Assembly (NCBI GenBank): GCA_020912385.1
Contig: CP087221.1
Span: forward strand, 620,001-684,000
DNA from: Neofusicoccum parvum
Lineage: Eukaryota; Ascomycota; Dothideomycetes; Botryosphaeriales; Botryosphaeriaceae
Reading direction: 5' to 3'
DNA length: 64,000 nt
Position numbers and translations under genes: made by a program. Under the pieces are notes generated by a model. The model saw only the letters and a program-made list of their open reading frames with translations. It was not told the DNA's origin and made no database searches. This document shows positions 1-11,644 of this stretch, in pieces; position 1 is the first letter of the stretch; each line of letters starts with the position of its first letter.

Positions 1-793
1 AGTGGAAAAGTACACGTTCATTACGGGCATTCTTGCGCAAGGTGGTGCAGTACCTGCGCGTCTCGTCGACAGTCGGGTCAAGGCACAGCTTGTAGCGGGT
101 GCGCATGCTAAGCTGCTCATACTGAGTTTGCAGAGCCTTCCCAATGTTGTTCATAGGAGTGTGACCCGATGTGCCGGTCGAGATTGTGGGATCAATCCAG
201 CACTCCAGCTTGGCGCACGGGTTGGTCTTGATCACGTCCGGAGGGTCGACGCCGATATTCAAGCAGAGGGCGAGCACAGCCGAGACGGTCTTGAGCCTGT
301 CCTTCATACGCCATTCCTGGAGAGGGTAGGTCTCGCTGTCGTCTTTAGGGTTTCCGTTTGTCTCGTGCTTCTTGTCGGTGAAGTACATGAAGAAGGTCGA
401 GCTCAGCAGATTCTGGTACTCCTCCGAAGTGAGCTGAGACTCCCAGCCGTGTCGAATAGTCCATTCTGCATCTCCGCTCTCGAGCTCATCCTCGTCGCGC
501 ACTTGCTGCTCGTTGTGTCGAGGGCCAAAATCACTCTTTGCGCGTAGCATCAGCGGGCGCCCTGGCGCGGATCCGTTCGCGCCGTTCACGCGGGGCTCGG
601 TCATTGTTTCGCTGCGGCGCTCGCGCGTGCCGGTGGCAGATGATGAGCGCGGGCTTGGTATGCTGTCCCGGCGTTCGCGGGAGTCGGGGCGCATGTCGAC
701 GAGCTGGCCGCTCTCGGCAGCAGCAAGCGTGTGTGAGGACGAGAGGGCGGCGAGTTGATTGTTCGCTCCGGAGGTTGACGTGAGGACCCTCAT
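1..793 (-). CDS. KOG1: KOG1/Raptor, TORC1 scaffold subunit, N-terminal part (runs off left edge)
   Basis: The minus strand reads open from an ATG at 793 to the window edge, giving 264 codons. The first ~100 residues are a Ser/Arg-rich disordered tail. After it come RAKSDFGPRH, EWRMKDRLKTVSAVLALCLN, IGVDPPDVIKTNPCAKLE, and LSMRTRYKLCLDPTVDETRR running into RKNARNERVLFH. This is the conserved start of the Raptor N-terminal (caspase-like) domain. Raptor recruits substrates to TOR complex 1; that role is family knowledge. The start is the ATG in MRVLTS; the frame stays open further upstream, so a longer N-terminus is possible. It is divergent from the kelch gene at 2142, with about 1.35 kb between. 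The C-terminal HEAT and WD40 parts lie outside the window. Confidence 0.9.
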   Translation of the reverse strand, partial: MRVLTSTSGANNQLAALSSSHTLAAAESGQLVDMRPDSRERRDSIPSPRSSSATGTRERRSETMTEPRVNGANGSAPGRPLMLRAKSDFGPRHNEQQVRDEDELESGDAEWTIRHGWESQLTSEEYQNLLSSTFFMYFTDKKHETNGNPKDDSETYPLQEWRMKDRLKTVSAVLALCLNIGVDPPDVIKTNPCAKLECWIDPTISTGTSGHTPMNNIGKALQTQYEQLSMRTRYKLCLDPTVDETRRYCTTLRKNARNERVLFH

Positions 794-2141
794 AGCAGAT
801 GGCTGCAGGAAGCCGGTCCCATCTGCATGGAGCGCAGTAGAGGCGAGGCGCTCGCGCGGAATATGAGCGGAGGGCGTTGCGGGGGCGGGAGCTCACCGGT
901 GAAGTGAACGCGGCGTAAATTGGAGTTCGTAGAGCCACATGCAGCCCGAAGGCAGCCTCGAGCTCACCGGCGGACTATTGCCGCTGCTGACCGCCCGGTG
1001 TGCGCCAGCCAATGGGACGCGTGCTGCTGGCCAGGCGCGTGCAACACCGCAGAGCAGGGCGACGCAGCAATGGGCACACCGGGCGATTGTGCGCCGAGGC
1101 TGCCTGGCCTCGAGTCCTAGGCCTCACACATTTCCCGACGCGGGCGCGGTGAGCACCACCGGACGGCGGGACATGCGCGTTTGTGCATGCCGCGTCGCTC
1201 GCAGTGCGCCTCGGATGGCGATAAGCCGATAAGACACCTCTGCCGGCGGTGGCGGCATTTGGGGCCGCAGCAGCGGCTGCAGGGATGCGCGATTGCGTGA
1301 CGGCACGCCCGCCCGGAATGCACAGAGGCGCTCCCAGCCCGCGGCCCACACGCATTCCTGCCCCTTTCGGGCATTACTCGACACCTCCTGCGGCGGCTGC
1401 AAGGCGGCTGCACTGTGGTTTTGCTGCGCGCCGCCAGCACGCCAGCATGACCCGCCTCCGCAGGGCGGTCGGACATGCACGCTCCGATCGCCAGCGGCCA
1501 ATGGCAGCGCGGCACAGGCGCTGCTAAGCGCAGATCCTCAGGGGAAGCCGGGCAGCGCTGGATAAGGCATGGCCCGGCAGAGACGTGCTGCGCGGGTTGT
1601 CGAACAGCAATTTTGGGCGTGTAGCATGACTCTGTGGAGATCACCATGGCCGCCTCAGGGACCAGACGGGTATAACGAGAAGCCTTAAGCCCTGGTTCTC
1701 TTGCGCGCTACGGACTTCGAGCGCGCTACGGACTTCCAGAGCGCTAAAAGGGCGACGCAGAGCGTCGTTGTTGCAGCGCACGGCGACCAAGCACCAGCGT
1801 CCGCGGACCTCGTGCAGCCCAGCGGCGACCCCTTCCCGTGTCTTCTGTCTCAAGATTTCCACCCCATCCCCGACCACCAATCTCCAGCACTGCCATCAAC
1901 AGCGAGCGGAGCTTGCGTCCTCCACTCCCAGGAAACGTGCGCACAGACGGCGATTCATGAGCGCGGCCGCCATCCGGTTCAAGACATCTGGTCCATGACC
2001 CCCAGCGACGGCCGTCCACCACCAACACCACCCAGCGAGACCCTCCTTTCGCTCCGCCCGCCCTGCGTCTGGATGCCCAGATAGCCGGTCCATCGCTGGC
2101 CACACCACCTTGCGACCGGCCCCCAGGCCCCGCTGCCGCCC
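794..2141. other. GC-rich divergent intergenic region between KOG1 and the kelch gene
   Basis: This stretch separates two genes read outward, so it must hold both promoters and 5' UTRs. It is GC-rich and every frame is open by chance over short distances; none of the resulting peptides resembles a protein family. No clear TATA box was seen. A short direct repeat, gcgctacggacttc, occurs twice near 1707-1737. Confidence 0.6.
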
Positions 2142-5100
2142 ATGTCGTTCCTTTTCAAGTCCAAGAAGCAGCAGCAGCCCGCGTCGGCTCTCCCTGCCGC
2201 GTCGCGCAACATCACCTCGTCCGATGGCCCGCCGGCGTCGTCCATACCCACTGCCAATGGCATGCGAACCGGCCCTGCGCCGCGCGAGGTCGAACAGGCC
2301 AGGAATTCGCCGCAGGCCCAGACTCCCACGCCCACCGCCTCTGTAAATAACTCCCTGAGCTCTCTGCAGCAGCACGACAACACCGCGAGCCCGGAGCCCA
2401 CCAAAAACCGGGAGCGTTCGGACTCCCAGCTCCAGGTAACTTAAATTTTCTGCCCTTAGTCGCCTACGCCGAGTGTCTCCGCCGCTGCCCAATCGCGGTG
2501 GAGCCGGCCAAAAGTCAGTTGTGCTGATGCTGACATGTCCGCCAGAATGCGCGTGCCTCGCAAGCACCCGCACCGCGCGGCCTCTCCGAGTCCCCCTACC
2601 CGTGGTCTCAACGCCGCGTCAACTTCACCACCGCCGCAAGTCCCTTCCCTCGCTATGGCGCCGCAGTCAATTCTCTCGCCTCCAAGGATGGATCAATATA
2701 CCTTATGGGAGGTCTGGTCAACGGGACCACCGTGAAAGGCGACCTCTGGATAACGGAAGCGGGCTCCGGGAACATGGCGTGTCATCCCGTTGCGACGACG
2801 TCAGAGGGGCCCGGTCCCAGGGTCGGGCATGCCAGTCTGCTGGTTGGAAACGCCTTTATTGTCTTTGGCGGCGACACGAAACTGGACGAAGGCGATCTCC
2901 TTGACGATACTCTTTATCTTCTGAATACCTGTGTGTATGCCCCGTGCTGTGTACCGAGCTTGAAGGTTGACGCAGAACAGCAACGAAGCAATGGTCGCGC
3001 GCCCTGCCGGCAGGACCGAGGCCATCGGGCCGCTACGGTCACACGCTGAACATCCTAGGATCGAGGATTTACATCTTCGGTGGCCAGGTTGAAGGCTTTT
3101 TCTTTAATGACTTGGTCGCATTCGACCTGAATGCCCTGCAAGTCCCAAATAATCGCTGGGAGGTGCTCATCCCGAACAGCGCCGACGGAGGGCCGCCCCC
3201 AGGGCAAATTCCCCCTGCGAGGACGAACCACTCCATTGTGACGTGGAATGATAAGCTGTATCTGTAAGTTGTGCCCCGCAGCACCCTTCATTCCGAGAAC
3301 TGAACCAGTGTGCTAGGTTCGGTGGCACCGATGGTGTAAACTGGTTTAGTGATGTCTGGGCGTACGACCCCAAGTCAAACTCCTGGTCAGAACTCGACTG
3401 CATTGGTTACATACCACTTGCGCGAGAGGGACACGCGGCCGCCATCGTCAATGACACCATGTACGTCTTCGGAGGCCGGACAAGGGAAGGTACCGATCTG
3501 GGTGATTTGGCTGCTTTCAAAATCACGTCGCGCCGATGGTACATGTTTCAGAACATGGGTCCTTCACCGTCACCACGCTCTGGGCACAGTATGACCGCCT
3601 ACGGCAAACACATTGTGGTACTGGCCGGCGAACCAAGCTCTTCTGCGCCAGATCGTAACGAATTGAGTCTGGCGTATGTTCTGGACACTTCGAAAATCAG
3701 GTACCCATCAAGCGAGCAGTCCCCTGCTCCTGCTGCTACCGGTGCCAACGAAAGACAGCCTGTGCGAAAGATGAGTGCTGGAGAAAGGACTGGAATACCC
3801 CAGAGTCGAACAGGTCGCGAAAGTATGATGGCTGGTCCCTTGGGTGCCCCCCCTGCCAGACCGGCCGAGGGTCCTCCGATCAGCGGTAGCCCACAAGCAA
3901 ACGGCGCCCCTGGTGCAGGCTCTCGACTACCTCGCGCAACTGGCGGGCCGCCACCCGCATCGGGACCTCCCCCGCAACAGCAACCTCCTCAACCGAGAGC
4001 AAATGGCGCCAGACCGGGAAGCAAAACACCGACTAAAGCTGCTGGATTCGGTCCTACTGTGGACACTGCAAGAGCCGCTGCCTTTGACCGAGACACCATG
4101 TCTCCCGTCACCAGAGACAGCCCGTCGTCCCGGGAAGCCGAGCCGCAGAGCGTTGCAGCTCGCGCTATGCGGGACCAGGGACGGGAACAGAGTCCTCGAG
4201 GTGGCCGGAGTCCTTCTGTGTCAAAGTCATCCCACCATCAAAAGGAATCCGTCGACTCTAGTAGGAGCGGACCTTCGCGCGCCGATTCTCGTACCCGCCA
4301 CCAGAAATCCTTGGACAACATCGTACAAGAATCTCCTCGCGGATCCATGGAAGGCCACAAGCATAAGCGGTCGGCGAGTCGCGAAGTAGAGCGACCAATT
4401 GACAGCGGGCTCGGCTCATCACCAGCCGTGAAGCAGCAAAATGAAGAAACGATCCGAGAGCTAGAGGCCGCGCGGAGCCGGAACGCCTGGCTCGCATCGG
4501 AATTGGCGCTGGCACGCAAAGCCGGCTATCAAGCCAATTCGTCAAACAGCCCTGTCCTGGATGAGAGAGCAGCCGAAGCCTTTGGCGACGATGACAAGCC
4601 GCTGGTGGAAGCACTCATCAGGATGAGGGCCGAGTTGGCCAAGGTGCAAAATTCAATCGACGCGCAGGCGGTTGAAGCTGCCAACAAGATTGCTCAAATT
4701 GAGAAACAGAGAGATGCTGCCATTGGCGAAGCGGTGTATGCCAAAACAAAACTCGCTGCCCACGGTGGCAGCCAAGCAGGGACTCCGTTGCCTGACGGAA
4801 ACAGGGGCAACATGACCCCAGACATGGATCGTATGAACGATCTCAACAGGCGCCTCGCAGCTTCGCTCGCTTCTCAAACCGAACTTTCATCTCGCGTCGA
4901 TGGTCTGCTCGTCGAGATCGAGGCGGAGAAAAGGGCACGCAAACTCGCTGAGGAAACCGCCGAGGCCGCTCAAAAACGTGCAAGTGAGCTCGACTCTTAC
5001 CGCCAGCGGACGGTGATGGAGGTGGAATCTCTGAGAGCGGAACTGCACGAGGCCGAGAAGGTTGCTCGCGAAGAGTCTGCTTCTTCCACAGAGGCCAAAG

Positions 5101-7043
5101 CGTCTGCCCAGATGCTTGCGGTAGACAAGGCTGAGCTCTCTGGGAAGCTTACCAGGGCCCTCGATGATGTCAAGAGTCACTCTGGTGTTCTGGAATCACT
5201 TCGTGCCGCAGTCAACGCCTCCATGGACAAGGCAGCCCTGTTAGAATCGAAGCTTGACGAGGAGCGAAGCCAACGTACAGAGCTTGAACAAGCTTTGGCT
5301 AAGATCCGAGCAGATCATGAAGAAAGCAGAAGGGATCTCGAAAGCACGACCAGACGTCTGAAGGATTCGGAGGAAATCGCCGCAAAGCATGCTGCAGAAG
5401 CTGCAATGCATCGTGAGGCCGTGCTGAACGGACTGGCTCGGGCTACCGATAGGGATGCCGCTGATGACGACCTGCCTAACCAGAGAGTACAGATCCTTCA
5501 ACAGCAGGTCGATGCGGCAAGCGCCATGGTCCGGAAGAACCAAGAAGCTGCCGATCACGCCTCGGAGAAGCTACGCCGTGCAGAGGAGCGGATTGCAGGC
5601 TTGGAGACTTTCCAAGAGCAAGCAAGCAGAGAGGGTCTTTCTATTCGGAAGCAGCTACAGAACGCCATGCGGGAGATGCAACAGCTCCAGTCGGAGAAGG
5701 CTGAAATACAACAACAGTTCGAGAGGCAAGTCCTCGAGGCTAATGCTCACGAGGTGCAGCTTAAGACGCTCAAGAATTTGTTGGAGGAGCGTGGCATCAG
5801 CACGAGCGCCGCCGAACACAGGCGCTCTCGGGCTCTTGACAGCCCTGGCTCGCGTTTCAGCACCCCGGAACTCAACCGCGTGCGTGAGCTTGAACAGCAG
5901 CTGGACGCCAGCCTCAAAGCTCACGACGAGATGCGTGCAAGCTTCGAAAACCGCGAGGCGGAAATCAGCAAGGAGTGGGAGGAAAAGATCACCGCGCTCC
6001 ACAACGACCACCAAGCGGCAGTGAAGTACCTGCGTGGAACCGAGAAAATGCTCACCAAGATGAAGTCGGAGCTCGAGCGCTACAAGGCCAATAACGCCGA
6101 GTTGGAAAAGGAACTTGACAAGGCGAAACAGAGAGGACTCAGCCCTAACCAGGACTCCGCAACCAACTGGGAAGCCGAGCGCAACCAACTCCGTTCCGAG
6201 CTGTCTAATATGCAGCTTAGCATGCAAAATTCTGTATCTCAACTGGAGGGCCAGATCTCGCACCTCCAGAACGACCTTGAATCCGCTCGCCGTCAACAAG
6301 AGGCTGCGGCACAGCAAGCTCAACAACTCGAACAGTCTACTGCTCAGCAACGCATGGACATTGAGAACCTCAATCACGAGAAAGCTGCTCTGGAAGAACG
6401 TGCCAAGGATGCCGAAAAGCGTGTCCAAACGTTCCTTGACCAATTCGAGAACAGCGTCGACAACTACCGTCGCCAATCCCAAATGGTGCTCCAATCGCAT
6501 GGGGCATCGCCCAACACTCAAGGGCACAGCCATCACCGCTCCCACGATAGTATCGCTGGTGAAAGCATCTACAGCCAAGACACCGATGTCACCGACCGTA
6601 CTGCCACTCCCCCGAATACGCAGACTGCCGCTGCAGCGACTCGTAACTCCATGGCCTTGGACAGCCTGGCAACGGAGCTCGAGACTCTGCGTTCGCATTG
6701 GGAGAACACCAACAAAGCGTACCGCCTCAGCCAGAACTCGTACTATGACCGTACTCCTACGACTGAACACGTCGACATCGGGGAAAGTCTCGGCTCTTGG
6801 CGCAAGCGTCTGGATCTGGACGAGGACGAGGACAACTACGATCAGCCGGCCATGCAGTACGCAAACGTGCCATCGTCTATGCAGGCACAGAAGCAACCAT
6901 CACCTGCCAAACAGGGCAGCCACGAGCGCAATCCCAGTGATGAGGGCGAAGTCAAGACACCAACGGGCGCAACGATGAACGTTAACGGCGTCCAACTGGG
7001 GTCTCCAACCGGCCCCGGTCCGGGTGGTGCTGCGATGATCTAA
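2142..7043 (+). CDS. Kelch-repeat/coiled-coil cell-end marker (Tea1/KelA-like)
   Basis: Four exons, 2142-2435, 2546-2930, 2981-3263 and 3317-7043, join in phase to 1,562 residues. Introns are 110, 50 and 53 nt, with CTGAC/CTGAA-like branch sites. The first ~100 residues are low-complexity. Residues ~110-440 hold kelch blades with repeated FGG/GG signatures (YLMGGLVNG, FIVFGGD, IYIFGGQ, FGGTDGVNW, MYVFGGRT, RSGHSM). A Pro/Ser-rich linker follows, then from ~700 onward a long heptad-rich coiled coil broken by short linkers. This order matches fission yeast Tea1 and Aspergillus KelA, which ride microtubule plus ends and mark growth sites at the cell end. Function is inferred from domain order. 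The 3' end shows no close neighbour for 1.6 kb. Confidence 0.88.
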
Positions 7044-8718
7044 TGGAATGGCGGGAGTGAGCTTGTCAGGCAAGGGGTCGACGATGGGATCTTTTAAGAG
7101 CACAGTCGGGCAGCGCGTGTTTTTTTTTCGGCCATGATCTACGGATAAAGAAGGCTTGACGCTGCGATGAAGGATTCGATGAAGCGAATCACTTACTTTT
7201 TATTTCTCTTTTGAACCATGTCTCGGCGGTGCTCCCCTTTGACGACGGGAGGACGACACTCGCCACTTGGCAGACCCGCGCAACGGACAGACAGTCGTAT
7301 CTCTTGTTGTGCATGGTACATATTTGCCCGTTTTTCACGATTGTTTTTCTCATCTTTTCTCCGCAAGTCGTTTAGTGCCCCTAGTACCCCTGTTGTTTAG
7401 TTTCCAGAGCCTGCCTCTGCGTTTTAGTTCCTGCTTTCCCCTTTCTCATTCGCACAGATACCTTTTCTTCTCTTCCCAATACCTCGGCTTTTTATTCCCG
7501 CTCCCAGCAAGAAAAGAGCTGGCGAGGTTCGTCTTCTTTTACCACCAATTCGACTTTCTTGGTCGGAGATTCTTTTTCATTCCTCTTCGTTCGCCTCTCT
7601 TTTTTCACTTCTTATTCCCCTACCTCTTCCCGCCCGTCTTCGATCTCACCAAGGCGTTTGTGCGTGTGGAAAATACCATGGTTGCCATGCCCACAACAGG
7701 CTCGCTCCCCAAAGTTTTTGTTGTTGTGCATTGTTGTGCAGGGCGCAGATTTTTTGAAACTTCTTTATAAAGGCGACTTGAGGCGGGAGCTTATACCATG
7801 ACGGGCCACCTTCCTCTCGGGAGAAGTGGTCTATCGCTTTGTTCTTTGTTGTTCTCTGTTGTTCTTGTCTCTTTGGTGATGGATGGAACGGATGGGACGA
7901 AGAGAGAAGGGAATGGAAGGAACCCTTGTAGTGTGTACTATTAAACGCCAAGTAAGCGAGACCCATAGGAGCATGGAAGACTTTTGAACGATCTGTACTA
8001 AGATGTGAATGAGTCTTGCTCGGTGCGTGAGGTCATAATCCATCAGGTCTTCACGTGAGACTGCAGTCTGCCGAAAGCGTCGATGTCTTGCACAGCCTGC
8101 TACACAGAAGGTGGTGTGATGCACCGACGGACTGCCCTAACCAAAATTCCCGTCCGCCGGTAAGCGGCGAGGACCCTTTGTTAGCTTCCGTTCAGGTGCA
8201 GACGCATATCTAGCTCAGTCCCCGTGGAGCGGGCCGCGTACCGTCAGGGACCCGAACGCTTCACCATGTGAGCCTCCAAAAATTACACAAGCACAGAGGC
8301 TGACGCGGAAGAAGCACATTTCCAGCCGATCATCAGCTCTTCACCCTAGTTAGCTTGACTTTTTTTGGTGGGGCGCACGCGAGAAGTCTGCGGCTGTGGG
8401 CATAGGTACCTGCTCCAACCGCCGCAAACTTGCTCACTAGGGCTTGGCCTACCAACATTGCGCCGCACCGTCTTCCCAACCTTCCGCTTTTCCTCAGGTC
8501 TTCGTACCAGTTCGGTCCCATGTTTATATGTGATCCTATATCCATGTTCGAGTGCGCTCGTGTCCTGGAAAGCCACCGAAATCCGAGCTCTCCTACATCC
8601 TTAAAGACTGCTGGTGCCAGGCACGTCGCTTCACGCGGTATTCACACAACGCCTCTCCTCTCCTCCACAACTCCGGCCAGATCTCCGCGTGCCCGCATTC
8701 GCAAGGAGCACGGGCACG
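7044..8718. other. Intergenic: 3' region of kelch gene and promoter of Ctr gene
   Basis: The stretch is T-rich with long pyrimidine runs (about 7320-7640), as expected of 3' untranslated and promoter DNA in ascomycetes. Open frames here are low-complexity Phe/Leu/Ser readings of those tracts. No gene is supported. Confidence 0.55.
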
Positions 8719-9538
8719 ATGGACATGCCCGCCAGCGCCGCAACCACGGCCGGGACGGCGATGACGTCCGCGCTCCCGACCTCAACGCCGGGGATGCCAA
8801 CGACGCCCTCCTCCTCACCACAAGGCTCTCCCATGCCCGGAATGGACGCGGCCGCCGGCATGGCCATGACCTTCTCGGCCAGCACGCGCGTCACGCTCTT
8901 CCTCGACGCCTGGACCACGGCCGCGCCCGCCGCCTACGCCGCCACCGTCCTCCTGCTCTTCGCGCTCAGCGTCCTGCACCGCTTCCTCGGCACGCTGCGC
9001 GCGCAGCTGGAGAGCGCGGGGCGCGAGCGGCGCCGCCGCCGGCGCGACAACGAGGAGGCGGCGGTGGGCGAGAAGAGCGCTGGCGGTGGTCGGAGGAGCC
9101 GTCGCTGGAGCATCTGGTCCAAACGAGGTCGCTCGGCCGAGTATGTGGGCGAGGATGGCGCGGAGGAGACGGAGCCGCTGTCGCCGAAGGTGCCGAGTGG
9201 GACGACGGGGGGTCGTGCGCCGAGGAGTGGTGGTGACGAGGGTGATGATGATGGCGGGAGAGGTGGGTTTTGGCGGCAGGGTGCGCCGTGGGAGTGGAGG
9301 AGGGATGGGGGGCGCGCGGTGCTGGAGTTCGCGAGGGCGGCGCTGGGGTATCTGCTGTGAGTGCTCTTGAATTGCTGTGCGGACTTGTGACTGACGGCGT
9401 TGCAGCATGCTTGCGGTCATGACGTTTAATGTTGGGGTGTTCTTTGCTGTGCTCGGCGGCATTCTGGTCGGAGAGCTGGTTTTCGGGCGGTTTGCACAAG
9501 GCGGCTCCACGCGGCAGGAGGACGGTTGTCATGATTAA
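8719..9538 (+). CDS. Ctr-family copper transporter with an enlarged cytosolic loop
   Basis: Exons 8719-9356 and 9406-9538 give 256 residues; the 49-nt intron carries CTGAC before TTGCAG. The N-terminus is Met-rich (MDM, GMP, MPGM, MAM), the extracellular copper-gathering feature of Ctr proteins. TM1 lies around residues 71-90. A ~120-residue Arg/Glu/Gly-rich loop follows. TM2 contains the M214xxxM218 pair that lines the copper pore, and TM3 has GxxxG-like glycines (GGILVGELVFG). Family members import Cu(I) as trimers at the plasma or vacuolar membrane; which membrane cannot be told here. The start is the first ATG before the Met-rich segment. The splice exactly precedes the pore methionines, which supports the model. 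Confidence 0.88.
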
Positions 9539-9773
9539 AGAGAGTCTTTAGGAGTGAACTCGAGTGCTGGGTTGAAGGCTTGATTGATAGCAATATGGAA
9601 AATATTTGGGACACTGTAGCATTCTCTGGCTGTTCCTGATCACTCTCGATCTGACAGGTGTGTTGACGGACATTCTGGCTTATTTTGAGCCCAGCACAGG
9701 AGGGCGCCAGGTATCCTCGTCAGAAGTGGTTCCTGTACAAGTGCAGCTCACGCCGCGCTGCCGCTCTCTGGTA

Positions 9774-10253
9774 CTACGCCGCCTCTTCTTGAGGTATCGT
9801 GAAGTTCCTCCTCAAGAACCCGATCACGCGGCCCTCCTCGACCACGTGCCCGAGAAACACAGGGCCGATGTTTTGGCCCTCGATCCACCGGTAGGCGCGC
9901 GTCTCGGCGTCTCGCTGCGGGATCTCGAAAGCGAACCGGGCAAACTTGACCACGACTGGCGCGCCGAACTCGCGACATGTGGTGTGGGTGATGGCAGGTA
10001 GCTGGACTTTGGCGACGCGGGCAAAGCTGGGGCGCTCGTCTGTCGGGCTACGCGATATGTGGCTCGAATTCCAGTCCCCGCGTGGCAGAGGAGGTAGTAT
10101 GGCTACCAGCGAAGGCTCGAAACGCATGTCATCGGCAGCGTAAAGTCCGGGATCGATGGTGAGATATTTGACGTGCCTTTGATCCACGAGGATACGTAAT
10201 TCGCTGAAGTCTTCGGGGTCTACGCTCGCTTGGAGTAGTTGAGAAGTCGGCAT
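9774..10253 (-). CDS. Uncharacterised kinase-like N-terminal fragment, probably truncated
   Basis: An ATG at 10253 in good context (ACCATGC) opens 159 residues: MPTSQLLQASVDPEDFSEL, a segment with DQRHVKYLTIDPGLYA, then WIEGQNIGPVFLGHVVEEGRVIGFLRR and a stop. The last part resembles the N-lobe of fungal aminoglycoside-phosphotransferase-like kinases, where VIGFL is normally followed by a longer hinge and a catalytic HGD segment. That catalytic half is missing. A +1 reading downstream of VIGFL continues briefly (FLEEELHD), so a frameshift or premature stop is possible. It sits next to a second degraded gene, the F-box relic. The kinase assignment is an inference from a short match. Confidence 0.4.
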   Translation of the reverse strand: MPTSQLLQASVDPEDFSELRILVDQRHVKYLTIDPGLYAADDMRFEPSLVAILPPLPRGDWNSSHISRSPTDERPSFARVAKVQLPAITHTTCREFGAPVVVKFARFAFEIPQRDAETRAYRWIEGQNIGPVFLGHVVEEGRVIGFLRRNFTIPQEEAA

Positions 10254-10543
10254 GGTGGTGAGCGTGGAAGCGGTTCGCAAAGGAACTCTTGGTAATGATA
10301 TTTGGAGTTTAATTTTGGGAGTGCTAAAGCGTCATAGTGTTTCATAAAGCCATCGCTTCTCTACATCCCCTTCATCCATCTCAAATCACCTCGCAAGCTC
10401 CTCCTCCTCCAATCATTCAAGGTTTGTCCCAATAATACAAGTCGACGAGCATTAAGTTCAGTGATACTTATGGAACTGCAGTGCAAAATCCACAGTACGC
10501 AGCAGAACAAATGTGAAGTGTGGTCCCGTCAGTCCAAACAGGC

Positions 10544-11175
10544 TTCCTGACTCGATGCACATGTGTACGAAGCATATGGTCCGGCCGGGTAAAGATATGC
10601 GCTGATAGACTGCTGCTGGGAGGAGGCGAGAATTTCAGTCTGTGAGAATCTAAGGGCATTGTCAGTCTTTTCCGTAACACATAACAATGCAATGGAATTG
10701 TGTTTCAATACCTCGTTGACTCGGTGCTTTCCATCTCGAATAGGACCGCATTCGTATAAATGGGCGCCAAAGGAGTCTCTTGTGAATCTGCGCCTCCAAT
10801 GCTGCGGCCTTTCATGGTGTGATCTCTTGCAACCCAGACAATAAGAACCATAGTCTACTTCCTGGGTCCTATTGTTGAATACCGGTGTCTGAATAATCGC
10901 CATGAAGCGGAATGGATCGATGAACGTCAAAGGTCAAGCTGGACCAGCACGTCCTGGAGGAGCTCAAGGGCCAATACGTCCAGCGATCCGAGATCCTGTT
11001 GAGGTGCTTTAGAAGCGTGGCCGTCGTCAAGGGGACATCCTAGGACCAGGTTGTTGTCGGCGAGCGTGTTGTCTTTGATATCGAGATGTGGAGTCGTGAG
11101 CATATCGAACTGGCGTATGCCAAGCTGTCGTATTTCCGTGCCATTCCTGTCGCGCGGAATGGGTGAATGCGACAT
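10544..11175 (-). pseudogene. Degraded F-box-family gene
   Basis: From the ATG at 11175 the frame reads to a typical F-box core, SLDVLALELLQDVLVQLDL, then meets TGA at about 10927. The next frame continues at once with TFIDPFRFMAIIQ and a Cys/His segment YCLGCKRSHHERPQ, RRFTRDSFGAHLYECGPIRDGKHR. That second part resembles the C-terminal zinc-finger-like region of a large fungal F-box family. The middle of the protein is missing and the frame shifts, so an internal deletion is the simplest reading. A possible in-frame intron (GTATTG to TTCTCACAG, near 10638-10710) lies in the 3' part. Neighbouring genes on this strand include another truncated one. Confidence 0.45.
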
Positions 11176-11644
11176 GATGGATGAGCTGGGCTGGGTGGCG
11201 TATAGAGGAGCAAGGTGGTCTGGTCCGAGCGGAAGATGGAGGTGTCGCGTGAAAGGCTGTGACGCGACCGGGAGACGCGTTACCTACCTACCCAGACTCA
11301 GGCGATGATTGGCCAGAGCACCGTTTGCAAGATGACGCCTACCAAACATGCATCCTACAAAAGCCGCAAACATCATGGTACAGACGGTTGTAGCGGCTTT
11401 TGTTCTCTTGCACACGTTGTATTAACCTTCATACGGCATACACCCGCATCGCCGCCGGCATGTCCCCGTCCGCTATTCCTATGCCTGGCCCATGCGCTCT
11501 CAAGCAGGGATTGGAAGTCAATGGAGACGGAGACAACGAGGTCGGTGACGGCTTCATTATCTTATACAAGCTTGACATTCTCTCTGCTGTACATACTACG
11601 TACATCAATCCAGCATTGAGTTTCCGTTGGTGATAAAATACACC
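11176..11644. other. Intergenic, no gene seen
   Basis: This lies between the 3' end of the lectin-like gene and the start of the F-box relic, both on the minus strand. Short open frames on the plus strand have no recognisable features. Confidence 0.5.

Noticed and set aside
2..547. 181-codon plus-strand open frame
   Set aside because: It is the opposite strand of the Raptor N-terminal domain, which reads as a clear family member on the minus strand.
5655..6896. 413-codon minus-strand frame within the kelch gene
   Set aside because: Antisense of the coiled-coil region; Leu/Val-rich translation is the usual shadow of Gln/Glu/Lys codons.
7267..7770. 167-codon Phe/Leu-rich frame
   Set aside because: A translation of T-rich 3' sequence with no domain or splice logic.
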